Shown piece by piece: positions 41,163 to 51,502 of a DNA stretch of 64,000 nucleotides. Position 1 is the first letter of the stretch; every line of letters starts with the position of its first letter. The translations under genes were made by a program, and so were the position numbers. The stretch is from Piscibacillus salipiscarius JCM 13188 (lineage in GTDB: Bacteria; Bacillota; Bacilli; Bacillales; Alkalibacillaceae), in contig NZ_BBCD01000007.1 of the NCBI RefSeq assembly GCF_001311865.1, positions 1 through 64,000 of the forward strand, given 5' to 3'. Below the pieces are notes generated by a model, which did no database searches, was not told the DNA's origin, and saw only the letters and a program-made list of their open reading frames with translations.

Positions 41163-41405
41163 ATGCCACGAATGTTTAGAGTGATTGCGTTTTGGACAGG
41201 TATTTTCACAGCGATGTTCTACGCAGGTGGTATGATTCAGTTATCACTATTATTTTTAGCGCAAACTGTTTTCTTTTTAGGAATTGGATACTTAAATCTT
41301 TCTGAACGTCTTTATATGTATATCTTTGGCGCGTACTTAACTGTTTTCATGGTAGGGTTTACTTACTATGTCACATTCCTTCTAGAACCTGGATTTGCGC
41401 ACTAA
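41163..41405 (+). CDS. yqgY: DUF2626 small membrane protein YqgY
   Basis: 80 residues, intact, three transmembrane helices (VIAFWTGIFTAMFYAGGMI, LLFLAQTVFFLGIGYLNL, YIFGAYLTVFMVGFTYYVTFLL). Bacillales-specific family of unknown function. RBS AAAGGAGG. Own promoter and terminator. Confidence 0.9.
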   Translation: MPRMFRVIAFWTGIFTAMFYAGGMIQLSLLFLAQTVFFLGIGYLNLSERLYMYIFGAYLTVFMVGFTYYVTFLLEPGFAH

Positions 41406-41407
41406 TT

Positions 41408-41436
41408 AAAGGATGGCGAATATGCCATCCTTTTTT
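41408..41436. terminator. Terminator between yqgY and yqgX
   Basis: AAAGGATGGC/GCCATCCTTT stem with T6; overlaps the stop of the convergent yqgX. Confidence 0.92.
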
Positions 41437-42058
41437 AGTTTAAAAATGGATTGCCTTCTTTTTCTTCTCCTACAGTCGTCGATGGTCCATGACCTGGAAA
41501 AACAAGTGTATCATCGGGTAAGCTTAAGATTTTCTCTTTAATGTTACTTATTAATTGATTATGATTGCCAAAAGGTAAATCTGTCCGACCAATACTTCCT
41601 TTAAAGAGAGTGTCACCTGCGATTAATACCTTTTCACCTTCAAGCCAAAACGATATGCTACCTGGTGAATGTCCAGGGGTGTATAATACACTAAATTGAA
41701 GCTCTCTATTGTTATAGAACCTTCATCTAAAAAGTGTTCAGCAGGTTTATGACTAAATATCTCCCCCACTCCAAATAGTTTAGATCCATTTAAACTTGAA
41801 TCTGTAAGCCAATCCTTCTCACTAGAGTGCATGTATACAGGAATATCATATTTAGTTCTAATATCTTCTACAGCTCCAATATGATCAAAATGAGCATGAG
41901 TTAGTAAAATTGCTATTGGACTTAATCTATGTTCGTTAAAGTACTGAACTAGAACGTCTGCGTCCCCGCCAGGGTCAACTACGAGAATTTTTTTGGCCCA
42001 TTTCTAATAAATAACAATTAGTTCCTAACAATCCTAATTCAAAACGTTTAATGTTCAC
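41435..42058 (-). CDS. yqgX: Metallo-beta-lactamase-fold hydrolase YqgX
   Basis: Glyoxalase II-like hydrolase, about 208 residues. LGTNCYLL, zinc motif LTHAHFDHIGAVEDI, then TPGHSPGSISFWLEGEKVLIAGDTLFKGSIGRTDLP and PGHGPSTT. Two indels: an A7 run near 41991-41997 and one near 41697. GTG at 42058 behind AGGGGA. Substrate is not known. Confidence 0.9.
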
Positions 42059-42209
42059 AAAAATGTCCCCTTTTTATAAAGCAATTTTTTAGGTTTTCAC
42101 TCGACAGTAAGATTTTTTTTTTTGTATAAAATATACTAGAGTATGATACGTTATAAATCAAGAATATGTTTAATTGAACAACTAAGTTTTCCAAGGAGGC
42201 AACTACCAA

Positions 42210-42380
42210 ATGGTATTAGGAATTATCTTCTTATTCGTAGCGATCTTAAGTTTTATTGCTGTATTTAGAGAACTAAAGCGCCGTAATGTTTTAGCTTTAT
42301 TATTTGCAGGTGCATCTGCAGCTGTGTTCGGTTGGTTCTCTGTGATGACCATTTATTCAGAATTCATGAACATGATCTAA
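42210..42380 (+). CDS. DUF2759 small membrane protein
   Basis: 56 residues: LGIIFLFVAILSFIAVFRELKRRNVLALLFAGASAAVFGWFSVM, two transmembrane helices around a basic loop. RBS AAGGAGG. Matches the B. subtilis YqgW type in size and position. Function unknown. Confidence 0.85.
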   Translation: MVLGIIFLFVAILSFIAVFRELKRRNVLALLFAGASAAVFGWFSVMTIYSEFMNMI

Positions 42381-42392
42381 CAAAGTAACTGT

Positions 42393-42424
42393 ACGGCTAA
42401 CAATAACGGTTAGCCGTTTTTATT
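42393..42424. terminator. Terminator between DUF2759 gene and fetB
   Basis: ACGGCTAAC/GGTTAGCCGT stem followed by TTTTTATTTT; convergent genes on both sides. Confidence 0.92.
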
Positions 42425-43195
42425 TTACACTTCTTCGAGATCCACAATTTGCATCCTTTCATTATAGAAGAAGCGATACATTACTAATGAAACAATAATC
42501 GCACTAACTGATACAGATGAAAAAATACTTATTGAAATGACTAATTGATATTTGATCGCAACTATGGGTTCAACCCCACCTAAAATAAGGCCTGTCATCA
42601 TACCCGGTAATTGCACTAAACCGATTGTTTTAAGTTGATCAATATTTGGTATTAATGCCGCATTTAAAGTTCTCCTAACAGATAGATGTGACGCTTGTTT
42701 TGGGGTTGCACCTAAAGACAAAGCTGCTAATATTTTCCCCCTATTCGTACTGAATTCAGATTTCATTCTCTCTAAAGATAGCCCCATTGCAACCATGCTA
42801 TTCCCAATCACCATCCCACTCATTGGAATGATTTCTTCAGGTGTAAATGACACCATGTCAAAACCCAACCATAAGGCTAGTACAAATACTTCAATGACAA
42901 TGAGTCCACCCAAAATTGTTATAAATACATTTGGAAGCTCTTTACCTTTCTTTCTTGCATGAAACGTTGCAATAGTAATCATCACACTAAGCATAATTGG
43001 AATACCTATAAAAGGGTTTAAATTAAACAAATATGTAAGAATTAAACCTATTAAGAATAGCTGGATAGCGCCACGAATTGATGACCAAAGAATATCCTTT
43101 TTTAAACCTAACTGATAAAAGTAAGAAATCGTAAAGGGAATCATCACAAAGACAATTAGCACAAGTAATGAAAAATTTGAAACATCTCTTTCCAT
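42425..43195 (-). CDS. fetB: FetB-like ABC permease (UPF0014)
   Basis: Membrane subunit of a FetAB-type exporter, intact, 256 residues, about seven helices. Family motifs: RGAIQLFLIGLILTYLF, PMSGMVIGNSMVAMGLSLERM, LSLGATPKQAS and LVQLPGMMTGLILGG. E. coli FetAB exports iron; the Bacillus substrate is not established. Confidence 0.88.
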   Translation of the reverse strand: MERDVSNFSLLVLIVFVMIPFTISYFYQLGLKKDILWSSIRGAIQLFLIGLILTYLFNLNPFIGIPIMLSVMITIATFHARKKGKELPNVFITILGGLIVIEVFVLALWLGFDMVSFTPEEIIPMSGMVIGNSMVAMGLSLERMKSEFSTNRGKILAALSLGATPKQASHLSVRRTLNAALIPNIDQLKTIGLVQLPGMMTGLILGGVEPIVAIKYQLVISISIFSSVSVSAIIVSLVMYRFFYNERMQIVDLEEV

Positions 43196-43204
43196 AAGTA
43201 CCTC

Positions 43205-43906
43205 CTAGTGATTCGTAGTAAAATTCTTTAATGCCTCTGTTTCAGGTCGATCTAACATATCTGGCAGCAATCCTTCTTCAACAATCTTTCCATTTTCTAA
43301 ATAAATTCCTCTATTTCCTAAACGTTTGGCCTGCTCGAGATTGTGTGTAACCATTATGACTGTCAAATCGTTATGTTGAATCAAATTAATTAAATCTTGT
43401 TCAATTTGTTCAATGTTTTGGTCATCTAATGCACTTGTTGGTTCATCTAATAATAGAATCTCTGGTTTATTAGCTAAGGTCCTAGCTAAAGAGACTCGTT
43501 GTTTCTCTCCTCCAGATAGTTCATCTACTGGTTTATCCAAGTAAGACTCAGGTAAATTGACATATTCTAATAATGTTCTCGCCTCATCAGGGTTCCAATC
43601 ATTAAATAATTTCGGACCATACATTAAGTTATCTTTTACCGTTTCTGGAAAAAGATAAGGTTGTTGTAAAACTAAACCCACATTTTTTCTTAAAGTCGTT
43701 ATATCTTGTTCGTTAATATTTTTACCATTATAAAAAATCGAACCTTGTTCAGGATCGTCTAGCCGATTAAATAGGTGCAGTAGCGTTGATTTTCCTGACC
43801 CTGAAGGACCAAATAGCATTACACGGTCCCCTTTATGAATTTCAATATTGATATTTGTTAAGATGCGTCTATAAATGTTGTCTAGTTTATAAATGACTTG
43901 GCTCAT
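43205..43906 (-). CDS. fetA: FetA-like ABC ATPase
   Basis: ATPase partner of the downstream permease. Intact, 233 residues. Walker A FGPSGSGKSTLLHLF, Q-loop LVLQQPYLFPETV, signature LSGGEKQRVSLARTL, Walker B ILLLDEPTSALDDQ, switch His MVTHNLEQ. Ten bases separate it from fetB. Confidence 0.92.
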   Translation of the reverse strand: MSQVIYKLDNIYRRILTNINIEIHKGDRVMLFGPSGSGKSTLLHLFNRLDDPEQGSIFYNGKNINEQDITTLRKNVGLVLQQPYLFPETVKDNLMYGPKLFNDWNPDEARTLLEYVNLPESYLDKPVDELSGGEKQRVSLARTLANKPEILLLDEPTSALDDQNIEQIEQDLINLIQHNDLTVIMVTHNLEQAKRLGNRGIYLENGKIVEEGLLPDMLDRPETEALKNFTTNH

Positions 43907-43946
43907 TCGTCACACTCCAATATGTATTCAGTAACTTTAAGATACT

Positions 43947-43988
43947 AAAAAAGCAGGACTGCTCAAGTTACAGCCCTACTTTTTTTTA
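43947..43988 (-). terminator. Terminator after the LTA synthase
   Basis: Ten-base-pair stem (43952-43961 with 43971-43980, two G-U pairs) with U6 on the minus strand. Confidence 0.85.
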
Positions 43989-43995
43989 TTCTTAT

Positions 43996-45891
43996 TTACT
44001 TCTCTTCTTCTGTTTTAGTAACCTTACCAGTCTCAAAGTCGTAAAAACGAAGTAAGTCACCGTATATAATCTCATCTGAGTAATTCAATTCTTTCGATGC
44101 TTTTTCACGAAGAGGTTCACAATTTACTTCCTCAACTTGTTTCCCTGTTTCGTTATCATAACACACACCACCGGCATAGGAATGCTCGGTGCCAATTACG
44201 CGGCCATCTCTAAATGCGATGAAGTCTTTACGATCTTTTGGCTCGTTAAACATATTACTTCCAAACCGAATGTCTTCATTTAAATTAATTCCTAATAAAT
44301 TTAGAACAGTCGGTTTATAATCAATTTGCCCAACTAGAGTTGAAATCGTACGATCACCATCATGTCCAGGAATGTGAATAATGAAAGGTACTCGTTGTAA
44401 TTTAGCATCTTCATATGGAGTGATCTCTTTACCCAGATACTCACCTAGTTCTTCATTATGATAAGAAGGAACCCCGTAGTGGTCTCCACCAAGGATAAAT
44501 ATTGTATCCTCGTACATTCCTTCTTCTTTCATTTTATCAAAAAATTCTTTAATTGCTTCATCAGTATAACGAACCGTTTGAAAGTATTGGTTTAGCGTTA
44601 CAGAATCTGATTCATAAAGTGGCAGCGAAGCCTCTGATTCAGGAATATCAAACGGAAAATGGTTTGTTAAAGTTATAAATTTAGCGTAATAAGGATCTTG
44701 TTGTTCTTTTAAGATATCGACAGACTGTTCAAAGAACATTTTATCATTTAAGCCCCAGCCGATATTATCCTCTTTTGTAAACTCATAGCTTTCCACATCG
44801 AAAAATTGATTATAACCTAATGTTCATACATCACATTTCGGTTCCAGAAACTTGCATTATTAGCGTGGAAGACATATGATTGATAATTCTTTTCTTCATT
44901 AATAATTTCAGGTAATGCGTAATATTCATTCTGAGCATGAGTAAAAATGCTGCACTATTAGGTAATGGGTAAAGACTATTGTCTAATAAGAACTCATGGT
45001 CAGATGTTTTGCCTAATGCAGTTTGATGATAGTAATTATCAAAGTAATAACTATCTTGAATTAAATCATTTAAGAAAGGCGTTACCTCTTCTCCATTAAC
45101 TTCCCTGTTAATGACGAATTGTTGCATGGATTCCACAGCGATGTATACTATATTTTTACCCTCTGCAATTCCTTTCAAGTCTACTTTTTGGTCAGCCTTT
45201 TTAGTATCTGTTACCTTATTATCAACATATTCTTCAATTTCATTAAACTCTGATCCATCTGCGAAAAGTCTTTTTGATTGCATAGATGCTGTAATGACAG
45301 CGTCATAACCGTGGAATGTGAATAGCCCTACATTCTTAACCAAATATTCACGGTCAAAGCCTCTTTTAAATAGCATTGGGCGTTCAATCTCAGCTAATAC
45401 TAAATTAAGAGCTAAAACTGATAAGCCTACAGTAATGATTCGACGTTTAAACATTGTCGAAAATGCATCTATAGGAAAAGCTTCCTTTTTAGCGAAATAA
45501 AAATTAACGCAACATCGAGAATTAAAAAGATGTCTTCAATGTGCACTAGCGATAACATACTACCGCCTAAGTCACCAGCGTTATTGACCTGCATTAAAGT
45601 AGGTAAGGTTATGAAATCAGTAAAGTTGCGATAGTACATCAAGTTTGCAATCACAATAAATGTCATAGCAATTGTTGTAATATATATAAACTTCTTCTGT
45701 CTTCTTTCTTTAAACCAAACCCCAATTGAAAACACAAAGAAGCTAAAAGCAAACGCATTTATAAACAAAATGATTTCTTGAAAAATAGACTCGATGGATA
45801 AATTGAAATAAAAGCGATATACAAGATATGTTTTTAATCCTACTAAGACTGCTGCAATGATAAATAATGGTATTCTTTTTATGCGTTCCAT
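43996..45891 (-). CDS. yqgS: Lipoteichoic acid synthase-type sulfatase-fold protein (YqgS-like)
   Basis: Polymerises glycerol-phosphate from phosphatidylglycerol onto lipoteichoic acid. Five N-terminal helices (IPLFIIAAVLVGLKTYLVYRFYF through HIEDIFLILDVALIFISL) precede an extracellular sulfatase-like domain: NIVYIAVESMQQF, the catalytic threonine in GKTSDHEFLLDNSLYPL, FITLTNHFPFDIP, FILGGDHYG, VPFIIHIPGHDG, GQIDYKPTVLNLLGI. About 630 residues. Indels near 45489, 44960 and 44825 split it. ATG at 45891 follows GGAGG. B. subtilis has several paralogues; which this equals is judged from position. Confidence 0.9.
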
Positions 45892-46016
45892 AAGATGAAC
45901 CTCCAAGTTTTCTTTTTCCTTTATATTAGACGATTATGAGAAAGAAAAGTTTCACAAAATATATTATTAACTCATATACCCTTAAATTCAAGTATTATAA
46001 CGCAATTTCTTAAAAA

Positions 46017-46209
46017 TTATTCTAGTTCTTTCTTCTCATTTTTAATAATGAGTAATGCCTGAGTGTATTCTTTAGAGTTAATCAATTGACTATCATGTAA
46101 AGCTTTTATTTCATCTTCCATTAAATTTAGATCTGCCAAACGATCGCCAATATAAACAAAAATCCCAAAGCGTTTTCAGTAAATGTCTTACGTCTATTAT
46201 ATTATTCAT
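46017..46209 (-). CDS. yqgQ: YqgQ (DUF910)
   Basis: About 63 residues after correcting one indel near 46172: IIDVRHLLKTFGIFVYIGDRLADLNLMEDEIKALHDSQLI. Small helical protein of unknown function that normally precedes glcK; here glcK is absent. Too short to be obvious in the raw frames. Confidence 0.8.
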
Positions 46210-46229
46210 AAATAATCTTCCTTTTATGA

Positions 46230-47414
46230 CTACTTTACTCTTGCTAATCCCATATTAAACAATATTCCAATTATGATAATAGCAGCAATACCTGAAATGA
46301 CTTGTAATAATGGTGATTTCTTTTGTGGTAAATGAACGATTTGCGATGCAATAAAGCCTCCAACTAATCCACCGATATGAGCCCCATTATCAATTTGAGG
46401 GACGGACAAACCGAATACGATGTTAATGCCAATCACAACCATTAAGTTAACACCCATTGTCTTAAAAAAGATATCTCGATAATGCATCCCAAAAATAAAA
46501 GCGCTCCAAACAATCCGAAGATTGCACCTGATGCTCCAGCAGAGACTGAATCATTAGTTGCAAAGCTTGCAATACTTCCGAATATTCCTGCTATAAAATA
46601 TATAACAAGAAAACGCTTTGTGCCATAAATTTTCTCTGTTACCTCACCTAAATAATATAGCGCAATCATATTCATTAATAAATGAATCAGACCAATATGG
46701 AGAAACATCGATGTGATGATTCGCCAATACTCTCCTTGAGCTATGAATGGATTAAATTTTAGCCCCCCCATTTAACCAGGTTTTCTACATTAGTGCTCCC
46801 ACCGCTATTCTCAACAAACATAAAATGATTATATTTATTACTAGTAATAATAACGTTAAACGTGACTTTCCATAAGAAAAAAACTTTTTCAAACGCTTTT
46901 TCTCTTTAAAAAGTTTGGCTTGGACGCTTTGCTCTAAATATATGGATTGCTGTCCCTGTTCCTCAAGATCGGGCATATTTAACATTAACTGGTCATTAAC
47001 GTCAGGTAACTGATCCGATATTCTTGACCACTCTTCTTCACGTGAGAGTTCATCTAAATAATAGACGGTTACATCCATCGCTTTATGGTGACGCACTGGC
47101 ATCGATCTTTTCATGCTTTCCCAATTGTCAACAGGTACTAAATCAGATATATAAATAAAGTGAAGGTGCACATGCTTACCTTTTAATATTCTTTTCTGCT
47201 TTATTATAGAGGAAATTCTCTGTTCTAAGTCTCTTTTTAATTGATTGGACCAATCATAAGTACGATGAAGTAACCTTACTATATGGTTATGATTACGATC
47301 ATATCGTTGTAATATATATTCATCACGATCTTTAGATTGGTAAATGAGACGATAGTTTTCATCTAACAGATGGCTTAAAATTTTCATTAACTTGAATTTT
47401 TCAGTTACATACAA
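46230..47414 (-). CDS. yqgP: Rhomboid intramembrane protease YqgP
   Basis: Membrane serine protease, about 393 residues. A long cytoplasmic N-terminal domain (to about residue 190) is followed by rhomboid helices with FLHIGLIHLLMNMIALYYLGE, catalytic Ser in VSAGASGAIFGLFGALLF and catalytic His in NGAHIGGLVGGFI. B. subtilis YqgP acts in membrane quality control and cleaves the MgtE magnesium transporter. Indels near 46765 (a C7 run) and 46490 split it. TTG start at 47414 with GAGGGG upstream. Confidence 0.92.
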
Positions 47415-47946
47415 AATAACAACCCCTCTAAACCCTCACCTGCACGTCTATTCATCATCATTTTTGTTAATATATTGGCAATTTGTTCATATGTTAAGCG
47501 GTTATGTAATTCAAATTCTCCTAATTGGACATTTCGACTATAATTGTTGTTTTCCATGAATTGACTAAATGACTCCGCATCATCAATTATATTCAACTCT
47601 TCAAGTTGTGATGCTAATTCACTTAACGACATGCCGCTATTTACTTTAAATTGATAAATTTTAACACTTTCAGAATTAGACTGATTATCACCTGATTCAG
47701 TCTGGTCACTTTGATTTTCAATTTTTGTTTTTAAATGCTGCCTTTCGCGCACTAACTTCTCATACTCACTTTGTTCTATAACTGCGTAACCATTTTCTTC
47801 AAGATGTTGTCTGGCTTGGTTTTCCGTCAATTCATTTTGATCAGATGTTGTCTGACCACTTGAATCTTCAATTTGAAAAACACAATACCTATAATGACTG
47901 TTGCGGTGAATAAGCCAATTGAAAATGCTTGTACTAGTGGCTTCAT
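47405..47946 (-). CDS. Membrane-anchored protein with an MltG/YceG-like module
   Basis: About 175 residues. An N-terminal helix (PLVQAFSIGLFTATVIIGIVFF) anchors a charged linker (SEYEKLVRERQHLKTKIEN) and a final module, VNSGMSLSELASQLEELNIIDDAESFSQFMENNNYSRNVQLGEFELHNRLTYEQIANILT, which resembles the LysM-like part of MltG endolytic transglycosylases without the catalytic domain. Indel near 47873 (T5 run). The C-terminus after ILTK is doubtful, since one base fewer in an A5 run would end it there. Name and role unknown. Confidence 0.7.
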
Positions 47947-47958
47947 GATTATGACTCC

Positions 47959-48344
47959 TTACTTAAATGCTTCATTCTTTTTATTTTGCTCAACAATAAC
48001 TCTTACATCTTCTTCTCGCAATCCTGTTTTCTGTACTATACTCTCTATAGAATACCCTTGTTCACTTAAATTTCTAACCTGAGACACAACAGCTGGTTCC
48101 TTTTGGACACTTGAAGCGCCCTTGATCTGTTTATTAGTTGTGTTGGGATAAGATGCATACGGATCAATCAATAGCTCTTCCTCTAAAACTTTAATTTTAT
48201 TTTTTAATATGTATCCTTCCTGCATGGAAGATATAGAAAGATCCTCGATTTGCTTATCTAATTCATCAAATCTATTATTCATGAAAAGGATAAACCAAAT
48301 AATACAAGACTAATGATGATTAGTGTTATGAATACTGTAATCAT
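47959..48344 (-). CDS. Unknown anchored protein with coiled coil and helix-turn-helix-like tail
   Basis: About 128 residues. N-terminal helix ([20 protein letters not shown]), then [34 protein letters not shown] (coiled coil), and a C-terminal segment [32 protein letters not shown] that looks like a small helix-turn-helix. An indel at a T4 run near 48286 separates the helix from the rest. ATG at 48344 follows GAGGTGA. Immediately upstream of the MltG-like gene, so probably co-expressed. I do not recognise the family. Confidence 0.65.
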
Positions 48345-48447
48345 TGTTGTTCACCTCTATTATACTACTCTATTCCTATTAACTAGTTTAACATTTCTTA
48401 ACAAAAATTAGAATCAAGCATGATTAGACTTAAACGACAATTCATTC

Positions 48448-48476
48448 TTGAATAATCTGTCGCAATTTGGTATGAT
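48448..48476 (+). promoter_or_regulatory. Sigma-A promoter of rpmG
   Basis: TTGAAT, a 17-base spacer and TATGAT, about 45 bases before the start codon. Confidence 0.82.
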
Positions 48477-48521
48477 GATGTAGTCGAAAATGATTGTTAT
48501 TGCAGAAATGGAGGGATTTAC

Positions 48522-48671
48522 ATGCGTGTACAAGTAACTTTAGCATGTACTGAATGTGGTGATCGTAATTATTACACTACTAAAAATAAACGTACGAACA
48601 CTGAACGTATTGAAATGAAAAAGTATTGCCCAAGAGAAAAACAACATACGCTTCACCGTGAAACGAAATAA
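48522..48671 (+). CDS. rpmG: Ribosomal protein L33
   Basis: 49 residues: [23 protein letters not shown] and [17 protein letters not shown]. Cysteines CTEC and YC fit the Bacillus RpmG type. RBS GGAGGG. Not evident in a search for longer frames. Confidence 0.95.
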   Translation: MRVQVTLACTECGDRNYYTTKNKRTNTERIEMKKYCPREKQHTLHRETK

Positions 48672-48701
48672 ACAGTAGGGAGCTTCTCCTGCTGTTTTTT
48701 T
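48672..48701 (+). terminator. Terminator after rpmG
   Basis: ACAGTAGGGAG-type stem with TTTTTTT, starting right after the stop codon. Confidence 0.88.
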
Positions 48702-48729
48702 ATATCATTAACTAAAAAGTAGGGATGAC

Positions 48730-49313
48730 ATGTATAAAGATACATTTCGAGTTCTTAGTAAACGTTTATTAAAACATATTTCAAAAGAAGACCGAAAACA
48801 TTACTTAGATCAAATCTCTACCAAACTTTACGAGTCAGAATGGTGGAAGAATTCTGAGGTAATAGCGATGACGATTGCTAGAGAAATTGAACTTAGCACC
48901 CTCCCTATTATCGAACACGGATGGAAACAAGGTAAGCAAATAGTTGTGCCAAAGTGCAAACCAGAAAGTCATGAAATGAATTTTTATATTTTTACAAATC
49001 AACATGAGTTAGAAAATGTTTATTTAGATCTATATGAGCCTAAAGAAGATCCCAATAAATTAGTCAAACCTTCTGACATTGATTTAATGGTTGTGCCGGG
49101 TTTACTTTTTGATCATCAAGGCTATCGTATTGGATATGGTGGCGGTTATTATGATCGGTATTTATCCAAATACCATCAATCCAAAATATCGCTCGCGATG
49201 GAACAACAAGTTGTTAAACACGTCCCTCATGATGAATATGATTTACCTGTTGACGCTGTAATTACTGAGAAAAGATATATTAAATTAAAAAACGAGGCTT
49301 ACTGTTCACTTAG
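48730..49313 (+). CDS. yqgN: 5-formyltetrahydrofolate cyclo-ligase YqgN
   Basis: Converts folinate to methenyl-tetrahydrofolate. The family motif GYRIGYGGGYYDRYLSKY and LMVVPGLLFDHQGYRIG are clear, with IVVPKC in the middle. About 190 residues. In the raw frame it would run through the terminator to 49443 and overlap pbpA; one extra base in the A6 run at 49287-49292 gives a stop at 49311-49313, so I end it there. Confidence 0.88.
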
Positions 49314-49328
49314 TAAGCCTCGTTTTTT
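49287..49328. terminator. Bidirectional terminator between yqgN and pbpA
   Basis: A perfect 11-bp CGAGGCTTACT/AGTAAGCCTCG stem flanked by A6 and T6. Confidence 0.95.
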
Positions 49329-49339
49329 AGTGATGTCAT

Positions 49340-51423
49340 TTATTCTTCTTCAACTTTTTCATTTTCGTCCGCTTCTTGGTCACCTGATTGTCGTTTTTCC
49401 TTTAAGTCAAAGTAAGCGTCTAAAAGTCTTCTTCCAATTTTAAGATTTATATTTCCTTCATGATCACTATAATCTTGACCAACATCTGGAATGATTGTGG
49501 CAAAGGCTACTTCTGGGTTATCATAAGGTGCATAGCCAATTAATGATAAATTATAAGTCACTTCTTTACCTGCAACTGCCTCTGCAGTACCAGTTTTCCC
49601 CGCAGGATTATAAGGAGCGTCATTGAACAACCGCCAAGCTGTACCCCCTACTTCTTGAAATGCTTGCCTGAAACCTTCTTGAACTCGATTTAAATATTGA
49701 TCTTTCATTTCTATTCTGTTTAACACTTCTGGCTTATTAACCTCATAAACACTGCCAAGTTCTTCAGTATCGGAAGGATTGTGTAGTTGCTTCACCAATC
49801 TAGGTGTAATACGGTAGCCGTCATTAGCGATAGTTGATATATATTGCCCTAACTGCATTGTTGTATAAGCTTCAAATTGTCCAATAGCCATATGCATTAC
49901 TTGGGACCCTCTAACATAGTCATAACTATCACTGCCTCGTACACCTATGGCTTCATAAGGATAATCTACTCCAGTTTTAGCTCCTAAACCAAATTGTTTC
50001 ATATAATTGGAAAGTAGTTGATAACCTTTACCGTTATAATCAAGCTTTTGGTTAGGGGTGTAATTCCAATGCCCTCCGAGCCTCATGGCTGTTCTATACA
50101 TATAGATATTAGATGAACGCTTCAATGCTTCAATGTCATTTACATTGCCTAAACTTTTATATGATACAAAATCTTCTGAACCTACAAACCTTAATGGTTG
50201 GTCAGTAAAGGTGGTTCCTGGTTTGATTACTCCTGCATCCAAACCAGCAAGCACCGTAGCCCCTTTAACAGTTGAACCAGGCAAATATTGATTATACAGT
50301 ACTCTGTATGGTTGATTACTAAATTCCTTCTTTTCTCGATCATAGAACTGACCTGAAATTGCAAGAATCTCACCAGTATTAGGATCAAGTGCAACAGCTG
50401 TAGCAGTATTTAAGTGTCTATTCTCATAAGGAAATTTCTTTATGGCATAATTTAATTCTTCCTTGACAATTTTATCCAATTTTTTCTGTAGGTCCAAATC
50501 TATAGAAAGCATTAAATCTTTACCACGTGCGCCTTCACGTACTAACTCACTTTTGATTACTTCTCCGCTTGAATTCGTCACGTGTCTGCGAATCTCTTTC
50601 TGACCTTGCAAATGGGCTTCGTACTCTTGCTCCAATCCACTTTCACCTACACGGTCGTCATTTTATAATTGTTAGCTAAATATTTATTTATTTCACTACG
50701 TGGTAATCCTTGCTCACGAGTTGTAATATTACCAATAATATTAGAAAGTGTGGGGTGATGAACTTTTACCCGCTCCCAATCAACAGAAACACTGATACCT
50801 GGAATATTATGAGCGTTCTCCGCAATAATAGCATACTCTTTCTTAGTGATATTTTCGTTTTTTATGACGTGAGGCGTAAGTTGCGTTGCCTGATCTAGCT
50901 CTCGCTTAATAGCGATGACTTCCATCTCTTGATCGCTAATGGAATTTAAATCTTTCTTGGTGATACGGTCTAACACCAATTGATACTGTTCACTATCACT
51001 GAGTGCCTTTTCTTCATCAGATAATTTGGAATAAGCTTCAGTTTTATTTTTCAGAATATAGTAGTCCTTCATGTCTCGTTCTCTTACTGAATCTGTGTCC
51101 ATTGACATATAATTAATTAATTTTTCAGCAATTCTCAAATTGTCTTCTGGTTGAACATTTCGCTGAGGAGTGTAAGTAATGGCATATTTAAGTTCATTAT
51201 CTACTACAATTTCCCCGTTACGATCATACATTTTTCCTCTTGGTACTGATGTTTTAGACGTAACATTTTCAGTACGATCTATTTCAGCTTGTGCATCTTC
51301 TCCATGAAGTATTTGCACAACCCCTAATTGTAAAATTAGTACAGAAAACAAAATAAAAATGACGAAAAATAGCACATTTAAACGAAGAGGTAAATGTGAT
51401 TTACTCTTTTTCTTTTCTCCCAA
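49340..51423 (-). CDS. pbpA: Penicillin-binding protein 2 (transpeptidase, PbpA-like)
   Basis: Class B PBP for cell-wall elongation and spore outgrowth, about 694 residues. N-terminal anchor ([20 protein letters not shown]), dimerisation domain with [14 protein letters not shown], then the transpeptidase: active serine in [21 protein letters not shown], and KTG box [13 protein letters not shown]. One indel in an A4 run near 50657-50660 separates the halves ([14 protein letters not shown]). C-terminus is acidic ([10 protein letters not shown]). Confidence 0.94.
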
Positions 51424-51502
51424 TGCCTTCTCCTCCCCATTTTATCTCTATTAATTATTATATCATCCTTCCTGACATGGCTAAAGGCATTTCAAAAAAT
51501 AT

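Noticed and set aside
40853..41209. Minus-strand frame over the tRNA-Gln gene
   Set aside because: Antisense to comGG, tRNA-Gln and the yqgY promoter, with no coding features.
49313..49443. Extended C-terminus of YqgN into pbpA
   Set aside because: It would translate through a perfect terminator and overlap the 3' end of a convergent gene; a one-base error in an A6 run explains it.
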